The notes beneath the pieces are model-generated. The model was not told the origin of the DNA. It was given only the letters and a program-made list of their open reading frames with translations, and did no database searches. The position numbers were made by a program, and so were the translations under genes. Below are positions 1-6,700 of a stretch of 7,422 nt of DNA, one piece after another. Within the stretch, counting starts at the first letter, position 1. Every line of letters begins with the position of its first letter. This stretch comes from an uncultured Bacillota bacterium (GTDB taxonomy: Bacteria > Bacillota_I > Bacilli_A > RFN20 > CAG-826), in contig CAMORJ010000070.1 of assembly GCA_946623775.1 (NCBI GenBank), positions 1 to 7,422 on the forward strand. Direction: 5' to 3'.

Positions 1-9
1 TAGCCTAAG

Positions 10-18
10 ATTATAGCA
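10..18 (-). promoter_or_regulatory. Possible leftward extended -10 promoter
   Basis: On the minus strand the bases read TGCTATAAT, a perfect -10 hexamer preceded by the TGn extension. No good -35 is present at 16-18 bp, which extended -10 promoters can tolerate. It would drive transcription leftward out of the window. The call rests on the motif alone. Confidence 0.3.
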
Positions 19-63
19 CCTCTAGAAAAGAAGGGTTCATTCGATTCAAGGCAAAAGCCTCGC

Positions 64-69
64 TATAAT
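64..69 (+). promoter_or_regulatory. Possible -10 element (TATAAT)
   Basis: A perfect TATAAT sits here. The best hexamer 18 bp upstream is TTCGAT at 40-45, a weak match to TTGACA. If used, transcription would start near 76 and could end at the hairpin at 254-280, giving a transcript of about 200 nt without a convincing reading frame. Confidence 0.3.
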
Positions 70-253
70 TAGAAGCCTTGTAAACTGAGTAAAACTCTTT
101 TAAATCAGTCCGTTGCAGCCACTATTTCACAGCGGCTTTCGGAGATGGCGGATGAGGAGCGATGCGAACACGGCGGGATTGTCAATTAACAAACCAGTTA
201 AGACTGTGTGGCCGCGTATCAAAGACATCAAAGTCTGCCATCTTGATTAGATT

Positions 254-280
254 GCCTCGTCTATTGTCGAGGCTTTTCTT
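254..280 (+). terminator. Probable Rho-independent terminator
   Basis: GCCTCG (254-259) and CGAGGC (268-273) form a 6-bp GC-rich stem around an 8-base loop, followed directly by TTTTCTT. On the minus strand the hairpin is not followed by a T-run, so it works only rightward. It would end a transcript from the left part of the window or from a gene outside it. Confidence 0.5.
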
Positions 281-615
281 GCATATCGTCGAATTTTTCC
301 TTAAAGCGTTGTCCCCATAATCGTCTCATGTCGGATAGCTCATGTACCACTTATGTGCCTTTTTACTTTTTTTTGCTTTGTCCGCTCATCCACCGAGGCA
401 GGAATAGTGGCTGAAATCGCATTTAGGAATGGCGGACTCCAAAGTGCCGTCCGAAGCGCCATCCTATACACCGAATCTGATGATGGGCATAACGATAACC
501 TGGATTTGCTGCTTTAAACATGGGCTTAAACTAAACCGAAATCTAAAAAGAAGCAAAAATGGTTTAGTATAGTTGCATTTATCCAGTTCCTCCTTTATCA
601 TTGTATCGAGAAAAA

Positions 616-1851
616 ATGAAGCTGTACAAAAGAGAAAGATACCTTTCCAAGATGAGGGGGTTCTACCACACTAACGACATCATCAAGGTCGTCACCGGAA
701 TCCGTCGGTGCGGCAAGTCTACCCTGCTTCAGATGGTTCGCGACGAGCTGTTGGAATCCGGCATCGCTGAGCGAAGCATTATCTACATAGACCTGGACAA
801 AAAAGGGTACCGCAGCGTCAGGACCGCCGATCAGTTGGAGGCGCTCATCGACTCGCTCTCGGAGGGAGCCGACGGGGATAAATTCCTTTTCATCGATGAA
901 ATTCAAAACGTGCAAGGCTTTGAAGAAGTGGTTAACGCGTATCGGAGCGAGGGTGATTATTCCATCTTTATCACGGGGTCCAATTCCTATCTGCTAAGCG
1001 GCGAATTAACCACCAAACTGACGGGCAGGTACCTTGAGTTTGAGCTCTTCACGCTCTCCTTCGATGAATATGTTGGGATGAAGAGGTTCTACGGCAAACC
1101 GGTCGACCCCAACACGCTTGTCGAGCTGAACCATTACATCAACGAAGGGGGGTTCCCACGCGCGGTCCTCATTGATGGTCTCCGCGACAAGCGGGAGTAC
1201 GCCAAGGGCGTCGTGGACGAGATATTTAAGAAGGACATCCGGAAACGTGCGGTCATCAGAAGACGGGAGACGTTCGATCTCGTCAGGGATTACGTCATCA
1301 ACAATTTCGGCGCGACGACGAGCGTGAACAACATTCTGACCGACCTAAATAGGGCCGGCCTAGGCATCAGTAAGCCAACGCTGCTGAAATACCTTCGGCA
1401 TCTTGTCGACGCGAAGATACTGTATGAATGCGACCGCTTCGACATGAAGTCCCGCAGGATGCTCTCCGGCGAGAAGAAGTACTACATCGCCGACTTGTCA
1501 TTGACGTTCGTCACGAACCCGAACAGCTCGATCAATTACGGGCCAATATTGGAGAACATCGTCTACGTCTATTCGCGTTCGATGGATTACGAGGCTTATG
1601 TTGGCCGCATCGGAAGGTTGGAGTGCGATTTCATACTGAAAGACGTGAATCTTAACTATTCCTATGTCCAGGTGGCTTACACAATCTTGGGCAACAAGGA
1701 AACCGAGGACAGGGAGTACGCGCCCCTGGAGAGGATTGCCGACAACTACCCCAAGTTCGTGCTGACGTGCGACTTCCTCATCCAAAGTCGGAACGGGATA
1801 AGCCATGCCAACCTGATGGATTTCATCCTAGGCGGGAAGGTCTTTTGCTGA
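616..1851 (+). CDS. AAA_14/DUF4143-type ATPase with degenerate nuclease-like C-terminus
   Basis: Predicted cytoplasmic P-loop ATPase of 411 residues, a normal length for the family. Residues 28-36 read GIRRCGKST (Walker A) and 90-97 FLFIDEIQ (Walker B, D94/E95). ITGSNSYLL (119-127) followed by LTGR (135-138) is the family's sensor region. Residues about 236-272 form a winged helix, and about 286-295 hold KKYYIADLS. The C-terminus has the PD-(D/E)xK-like fold of DUF4143: ECDF at 336-339 is kept, but the expected ExK position reads QVAY (352-355), so nuclease activity is unlikely. I chose ATG 616 because MKLYKRERYL is typical of the family and GAG lies five bases upstream. TTG 601 would add five residues and has no ribosome binding site. 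The family's substrate and cellular role are not established. The gene stands alone, 340 bp before a second family member. Confidence 0.9.
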   Translation: MKLYKRERYLSKMRGFYHTNDIIKVVTGIRRCGKSTLLQMVRDELLESGIAERSIIYIDLDKKGYRSVRTADQLEALIDSLSEGADGDKFLFIDEIQNVQGFEEVVNAYRSEGDYSIFITGSNSYLLSGELTTKLTGRYLEFELFTLSFDEYVGMKRFYGKPVDPNTLVELNHYINEGGFPRAVLIDGLRDKREYAKGVVDEIFKKDIRKRAVIRRRETFDLVRDYVINNFGATTSVNNILTDLNRAGLGISKPTLLKYLRHLVDAKILYECDRFDMKSRRMLSGEKKYYIADLSLTFVTNPNSSINYGPILENIVYVYSRSMDYEAYVGRIGRLECDFILKDVNLNYSYVQVAYTILGNKETEDREYAPLERIADNYPKFVLTCDFLIQSRNGISHANLMDFILGGKVFC

Positions 1852-2016
1852 TGCCAAAACCCTATTTGATCGAATTAGGAGCGACCGGCGAAGGCAAGAG
1901 AGAACCCAGCGAAACTTGCTTACTCTATCTTAGAAAAATGAAGAGGGGCACACAGACGGGTTCACCATCATGTCCTTGCGGGTATCAAACCGGGTGCCTT
2001 CTAGTAGGGGCACGAA

Positions 2017-2040
2017 ATACTCTAAATCTATAAAGAGTGT
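2017..2040 (+). repeat. Hairpin, 7-bp stem
   Basis: Bases 2017-2023 (ATACTCT) pair with 2034-2040 (AGAGTGT) through six Watson-Crick pairs and one T-G pair, leaving a 10-base loop. A 5-bp hairpin, GTGCC 1994-1998 with GGCAC 2009-2013, lies just upstream, and a 4-bp one, CGCC 2047-2050 with GGCG 2059-2062, just downstream. No T-run follows, so these are not ordinary terminators. Their role is unknown. Confidence 0.3.
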
Positions 2041-2131
2041 AACTAACGCCCGTGTTTAGGCGACAAACTCTGCAGTCCCCATAGCCAACAAATAGCCACT
2101 TTTCTGCCTAAGTCCTTCTTTACCGTGATTT

Positions 2132-2164
2132 CGTAAAATTTGGAATGCAACTCCAAAAATTACG
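2132..2164. promoter_or_regulatory. Imperfect palindrome upstream of second ATPase, operator candidate
   Basis: CGTAAAATTTGGA (2132-2144) is the inverse of TCCAAAAATTACG (2152-2164) at 11 of 13 positions, with a 7-base spacer. It ends 27 bases before the ATG of the second ATPase. Position and symmetry suit a regulator site or a hairpin in the 5' leader. No regulator is encoded in the window, so the function is inferred. Confidence 0.35.
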
Positions 2165-2179
2165 GAATACAATAATGAC

Positions 2180-2183
2180 GAGG
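2180..2183 (+). promoter_or_regulatory. Ribosome binding site (GAGG) of second ATPase
   Basis: GAGG ends 8 bases before the ATG at 2192. This supports that start codon for the second ATPase gene. Confidence 0.6.
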
Positions 2184-2191
2184 CAGTAATC

Positions 2192-3427
2192 ATGATTGAC
2201 AGAACCATCTATAAAGAAATCGTCAAAACCGTCAAAAACAAAGCCGTCACCGTCATTACGGGCGCCCGCCAAGTCGGGAAGACGACTTTGTGCGGCCTTC
2301 TTCAGAAGGAATTGGGCTTTGGATATGTGAGCCTTGCCAATGTTCTGGAGCGGCAATCCGCAAAGGAAGATCCGATGGCGTTCCTTTCTTTGCACCCTGC
2401 GCCTTGCATCATTGACGAAATACAAAAAGCCCCCGAGCTATTCGATTACCTCGAAGGAGTCGTGGATGAGCACATCAAAGCCGGCCGCAAGCGCTCTTTG
2501 TACGTGCTTACCGGTTCGCAGGCGTATAAGCTCATGAAAGGCGTGACCGAATCCATGGCGGGCAGAGTGGGGCTCATATCGATGGAGCCGCTTTCGCTAA
2601 GCGAGATAAAAAAAGTCGAGGAAGTCCCGTTTTCCGTGGATATCGGCCGCATCGCAAAACGCTGCCAGGCATATCAAGTCCAGACGCTTGATTTATACGA
2701 CTACATCGTGCGGGGGTTCTATCCCGAGCTTTACGATAATCCCGATCTTGAGACCGCCTCTTTCTACGCGGACTATCTCGCCACATATCTGGAAAAGGAC
2801 GTTTCGGATTTCGTCGAAATCAAAAACAAGCAGAAGTTCGTTGGCCTGATGACCATGTTGGCTTCGCTGACGGGGCAGGAACTTATCTATGATAACCTCG
2901 CAAAAAGCATCGGGATCGATGTGAAAACGGCTCAGTCCTGGGTCAACGTCCTCATCGCCGGCAACATCATCCACTTGCTTCAGCCCTATCATGAGGAAAG
3001 CGTGACAAAGCGAATCGTGAAAAGGCCGAAGGTGTATTTCTCGGATACCGGTTTAGCGTGCTATCTCGCCCGCGTAGGCTCAAAGGAGACGTTAATCCAT
3101 TCCTATCTGAAAGGGCCGATGGTGGAGACCTATATCGTCAACGAAATCATCAAAAGCTATAAAAACAACCGGAAGGATGCCGAAGCATCTTTCTTCTATT
3201 TCCGTAACTTCGACCAAAAGGAAATCGATTTGGTGATCCTGAGCGAAGGCCGCTTGACCTTGGTGGAATGCAAATCCGGGGAAGAGTTCGGGAAAAGGGA
3301 TATCGAGAGTTTTTCCTTGCTTCAAGGCAGCCGCTATGCAATGGGGAAAAATGCGATTGTCTGCACGACGCGAACCATCTATCCCGTGGGCGAAAACGCA
3401 TACGCCCTTCCCGTCTCCGCCATTTAA
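2192..3427 (+). CDS. AAA_14/DUF4143-type ATPase with intact PD-(D/E)xK-like motif
   Basis: Predicted cytoplasmic P-loop ATPase of 411 residues, full length for the family. Walker A is GARQVGKTT at 24-32, Walker B CIIDEIQ at 72-78 (D75/E76), sensor LTGSQ at 106-110, and SMAGR at 121-125. Residues about 227-265 form a winged helix (LAKSIGIDVKTAQSW), then VYFSDTGLACYL at 281-292. The C-terminal domain keeps the restriction-endonuclease-like signature: E312 in VETY, D346 in EIDLV, and E359-C-K361. It could therefore bind or cut nucleic acid, unlike the upstream relative, whose lysine position is lost. The two proteins share architecture but little sequence, so they are distinct subfamilies and not a recent duplication. 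The family's role is not established; its intact motif suggests ATP-dependent handling of DNA or RNA. GAGG lies 8 bases before the ATG, and a probable terminator follows the stop. Confidence 0.92.
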   Translation: MIDRTIYKEIVKTVKNKAVTVITGARQVGKTTLCGLLQKELGFGYVSLANVLERQSAKEDPMAFLSLHPAPCIIDEIQKAPELFDYLEGVVDEHIKAGRKRSLYVLTGSQAYKLMKGVTESMAGRVGLISMEPLSLSEIKKVEEVPFSVDIGRIAKRCQAYQVQTLDLYDYIVRGFYPELYDNPDLETASFYADYLATYLEKDVSDFVEIKNKQKFVGLMTMLASLTGQELIYDNLAKSIGIDVKTAQSWVNVLIAGNIIHLLQPYHEESVTKRIVKRPKVYFSDTGLACYLARVGSKETLIHSYLKGPMVETYIVNEIIKSYKNNRKDAEASFFYFRNFDQKEIDLVILSEGRLTLVECKSGEEFGKRDIESFSLLQGSRYAMGKNAIVCTTRTIYPVGENAYALPVSAI

Positions 3428-3469
3428 GCGCGCGGAATTCATCATGAACCCGGAATTCGATGCACTTAA

Positions 3470-3512
3470 AAATGCGATGCCATGCCGATTTTCATCGTAT
3501 TTCTCTATTTTT
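3470..3512 (+). terminator. Probable Rho-independent terminator of second ATPase
   Basis: AAATGCGATG (3470-3479) pairs with CATCGTATTT (3493-3502), ten pairs including one G-T, around a 13-base loop. It is followed by CTCTATTTTT. It lies 42 bases after the stop of the second ATPase and would separate it from the lipoprotein gene. The stem is fairly A+T rich, which lowers confidence. Confidence 0.5.
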
Positions 3513-3601
3513 CGGCGTTAAACGGCAAGATGCGGCTATCCTAGGAAAGCCAGCCTGAAAAGAAGGTGCATGCGCCGCTGAGAAACGCGCTTTGCCTAAC
3601 T

Positions 3602-3620
3602 CAAAAGTGTGGCACTTTTG
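3602..3620. promoter_or_regulatory. Perfect palindrome, operator candidate
   Basis: CAAAAGTG (3602-3609) and CACTTTTG (3613-3620) are exact inverse arms around TGG. The site lies 87 bases before the lipoprotein start and overlaps the weak -35 candidate TTGTGT (3618-3623). The symmetry suits a dimeric repressor site. No T-run follows, so it does not look like a terminator. Confidence 0.4.
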
Positions 3621-3647
3621 TGTCAGCTCATCGCATATTATTAATAT
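3618..3647 (+). promoter_or_regulatory. Weak promoter candidate for the lipoprotein gene
   Basis: TTGTGT (3618-3623) and TAATAT (3642-3647) are 18 bp apart. Each is an imperfect match to its consensus. An alternative -10, TATTAT, lies at 3636-3641. The -35 overlaps the first palindrome and the -10 the second, which would let a bound regulator block transcription. This is inferred from position only. Confidence 0.25.
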
Positions 3648-3662
3648 CGATAAAGATATTAA
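3641..3662. promoter_or_regulatory. Perfect 8-bp-arm palindrome, operator candidate
   Basis: TTAATATC (3641-3648) and GATATTAA (3655-3662) are exact inverse arms around GATAAA. The palindrome lies 20 bases after the 3602-3620 one and 45 bases before the lipoprotein ATG. As RNA it would form a weak A+T hairpin, so a protein-binding site is more likely. Confidence 0.4.
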
Positions 3663-3689
3663 GTGGTTTTTTCTATGCCCACTTTGCAC

Positions 3690-3701
3690 AGGAGAAAGGA
3701 G
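3690..3701 (+). promoter_or_regulatory. Ribosome binding site deciding the lipoprotein start
   Basis: AGGAGAAAGGAG is purine-rich and holds two GGAG cores; the second ends 6 bases before ATG 3708. In-frame starts further upstream (GTG 3663, ATG 3675) would put this site inside the gene and give a charged, non-signal N-terminus. It therefore fixes the start at 3708. Confidence 0.8.
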
Positions 3702-3707
3702 CGTCTT

Positions 3708-6700
3708 ATGAACAAAACCAAGCCCATCGTCTTATCGCTTTTGGCATTGTGCCTTGCCGCCTGCGGCGGGGAAGCGCAATCGAATCCGAATGCCTCCAGC
3801 GAATCGAGATCTTCCGTGCCATCGAATCCGAGTGCCTCCAGCGAATCGGAATCTTCCGAGTCATCGCAAAGCAGCGAGATAAAAGCGACCTATCAGGTCA
3901 GTTTCTTCGACCCCGAGTCCCTGGAGGCGCTTTACACCGTCTCCGTGGAGGAAGGGGAACTCGTCGAAAGGCCCGAGGATCCCTTCAAAAAGGATTTCGA
4001 TTTCGCGGGCTGGTACGCCGACAGCGCGCTGACCGAGGAATTCGATTTCCTCGCCCCCATCAACGTCAATACCTCCGTCTATGCGAAATTCGTACCCACC
4101 GACTATTTCGCGGATTACGAGCTCGAATACATCCCCAATTATTCGCCTTTGTCCATCGTCGGCCAGTATTTCGAAGGCGATGAGGACGTCGAGCTGGTGC
4201 TGAAGGCCGAAGGCGTCGACTTCGCGGGCGTCATCAGCGAAAAAGAGATCATGCTCACCGGAGCCTTGAGCGACTTGACTCTAAACAGCGTGAGTGTCGA
4301 AGACAAGCTTCTGCACATCAAGACCGAGGGCGTATTGCCCTCTGGCACGGGGCGAGTGACCCTTTCGAAGCAATCCACCATGTCCGAGTCCTTCCTCACC
4401 GCCAGCGTCGATATCGCAAAGCGCTACATCGGCGTCGACGAATACGGCTACCGCATCGCCTCCGAGGAGAACGCGATCTATTTCTCCGTCGATATGGGCG
4501 GCATGAAAATCGACAATCCCAACGATCTTTCCCCGGAGGATTACCTCTCCTCGATACAAGGATCCTTCGCGGAATACTTCGCCCTGGAAGGAGGGGATAA
4601 CTATGTTTTCACCCTGACTTCCGTCCACGATTCCTTCACCGGCTTCGACGCCAAACTCGTTTGCCCCGCGGAGATAAATGAGGATATGGCGAGGCAAATC
4701 GGGCAGATCGACTTCGTCGCCAAAGCCAAAGCTTTGGATTTGGGCGTCGACCAATCCTTCCGAATCGATCTGCTGAAGCCCGGCACGAAATCCAGCGTGA
4801 GCCTCGCTTATAGCGGCCCAACTTCCTATGAAGGGGAGTTCAACGTGACCTTGTTCGGCGCGAAAGTCAGCGCGGACCTTCTGAATAACCCAGGGGCGCT
4901 TCTAAGCGAGCCCGTAAACGGCGAGGCCATCATCTCGTTCGATGGATGTGAGACAAAACTCACCTCGGTCTCCGCCAAAAGCGACCAGCTGATCACGGGC
5001 AAATTCGAGGTCACCGTCGACGCGGTCGAGCCGCGCCTTGCCCAAATCTGCCTGCAGCCGCTCTCTTTGGGAGAGGGCTCGACCTTCGCTTTCGCCGAGG
5101 GCAATTTCGCCTCCTCCTCCACCCCCGACATGGAACTCGTCCCCGTCCAAATGGGGTATGGCGAGGACCGCGCCGGCACCATCAGCCAAACCGCGACCTC
5201 CACCTATAAAGGCGCCAGAAGCGTCATCGAGCATTACGCCTTCGACGGGCAGGAAAACGACGAAATCACCGATTTGATCTCCATGGCGACCAACGTCGGC
5301 AAGATCGGCTATGCCCTGTATTCCGGCGACACGCAATCGGCGCGTTATTCCTTAGGCAACCTGCTGGGCGACAACAGCATGCGCGATCCCAGCGCCGTCA
5401 TGATGGAGACCCTGCAGACGATCCTCGACGAGCTCAAGAACATCGAATCGCGCATCGACGGCATCAGCGAGCAGCTCACCCTCATCGAAGAGGAGCTCAG
5501 GAACATCGGGCAGGAGACCTTGCTCAGCAACTTCCTGGATTCCTATAGCCTATGGCGTTCCTTCGTCACGGATTACTACACCCCGATGCGCAACGCGATC
5601 AACGACTACGCCACCTATTATTTCCGCTATTTCTACGACCTCGTCGTCGGAAGCGCCGGAGATACCTCGCCGGTCATCGATATCTATTACGACACCGACG
5701 GCAACGTCGCCTTCCCCGATGAGCACCTCGCCTTCGCGGTCGACGGCAAGATGCTCGACCTCGACGCGACCAAGCACTTCACCCTCCCCAAGCTCCATTG
5801 CGCCCTTGCGGGATTGAGGGCCAACGGTGGCCACGTCTATAGCGACGTCGAATCCGATATCGTCGCCGATCTGATGAGCAGGGGAGACATGGACGAGGAC
5901 CTGCTCGTCGACTTGCTCAAGACCATCCGCTTCCGCGCGATGAAGAACTATTTCTCGTCCTTGGACAAAATCACGGGCTTCACCAATACGTTCACCAATT
6001 TCTGCAACGCCTTCACCGGCACCGAATTCGATACTCCCTTGCATGTGGCGTTCACCCCGCTTGATTCCTTCGTGACGGTGCAGGAGACCATCTACAACTT
6101 CGGCTTCGAGATCGAACCCGACTTCAATATCATCCGCGGCAAAATCGCCTCGACCTTCTTCGCCGCCAAATCGATCGTCAACTACGCCGTCATCATCAAT
6201 AACGGCGATATCTCCTCATCCAAATACGAGACGCTGAGCCAGGCTTTCCAGGCTGAGATCCAAAGCCCGCGCTTCCATCACGAGAACGACGAATCCGGCA
6301 ATATCTTCTGCTACGCCGTCAACTCATACATCCATTACCGGCTCGATCAAATCGGGATCGCCGGCCATGAGAATTCCTATTCCGGCGTCTATCGCGCGCC
6401 TTATGGCCAGCAGATAACCGCCGATGACTCCAATAGGATCGGCAACAACGAATTCACGTCCCTCACGGAGTCGGATCTGAAGCTCATGAGCCTGAAGGTC
6501 AAGCTCTATAACCGCGTCAAGAAGACGGCCTACACCTTCAAGGAATACCTTGTGAAAATAGGGATGGTGCCCAATGATCCCGAGGTGATCAAAAACCTCT
6601 TCGGCATCGCCTATGAGATCAATGGCGTGGTCGGAAACGACGATGCCGCGGGCCTCAGCTACTATCAAAGCATGCTCCACGCCCAAAGCTTCTCGATCAA

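Larger units (their letters stand above)
1..600. other. Gene-free left region with possible decayed sequence
   Basis: All frames here are interrupted frequently and none gives a convincing gene. Visible items are a perfect TATAAT on the plus strand at 64-69, a leftward extended -10 (TGCTATAAT) at 10-18, a terminator-like hairpin at 254-280, an 11-bp inverted-repeat pair at 116-126 and 403-413, an imperfect hairpin at 425-465 (AGG-A-ATGGCG against CGCCATCCT), and an 8-bp inverted repeat ACTAAACC/GGTTTAGT at 530-537 and 561-568 before the first ATPase gene. The base composition is visibly richer in A+T than the flanking genes. The region is best read as intergenic DNA with possible remnants of a lost gene or small element. 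Confidence 0.6.
1852..2191. other. Intergenic region with small hairpins
   Basis: No convincing gene lies here. A 60-codon frame begins at 1851 overlapping the stop of the first ATPase, but its codon use is unlike the neighbouring genes. Three short hairpins follow one another between 1994 and 2062, and an imperfect 13-bp palindrome lies at 2132-2164 just before the second ATPase gene. I see no clear Rho-independent terminator for the first ATPase. Confidence 0.6.

Noticed and set aside
204..216. Resemblance to the T-box motif (GTGG then CCGCG) before the hairpin at 254-280
   Set aside because: Two bases of the conserved core are missing, the terminator arm cannot pair with it as in T-box leaders, and no amino-acid or tRNA-ligase gene follows.
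564..596. Strong minus-strand ribosome-site-like AAAGGAGG (596-589) with an ATG at 578
   Set aside because: The frame is only four codons (ATG CAA CTA TAC TAA), so it is probably a chance motif.
1851..2033. A 60-codon frame starting MPKPYLIELG, overlapping the stop of the first ATPase (TGATG)
   Set aside because: The overlap suggests translational coupling, but codon use is unlike the neighbours, composition is odd (many Cys, Gly and Thr), there is no well-placed ribosome binding site, and the frame ends inside the hairpin cluster.
2168..2173. TACAAT as the promoter -10 of the second ATPase
   Set aside because: Transcription would begin at about 2180, on the ribosome binding site itself, and no -35 lies at a usual distance.
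3566..4183. Long plus-strand frame overlapping the lipoprotein start in another phase
   Set aside because: It is the +1 reading of the serine-linker repeat and early lipoprotein coding sequence. It has no ribosome binding site and gives Arg-rich nonsense.
4726..4737. Perfect 12-bp palindrome CCAAAGCTTTGG
   Set aside because: It lies in the middle of the lipoprotein coding sequence and is explained by Ala-Lys codons; nothing around it suggests a site.
4281..4754. Long antisense frames within the lipoprotein gene (also near 5550-6044)
   Set aside because: The rich GNC codon content of the lipoprotein gene keeps the opposite strand open. These frames lack starts with ribosome sites and have low-complexity Gly/Val/Asp content typical of antisense shadows.
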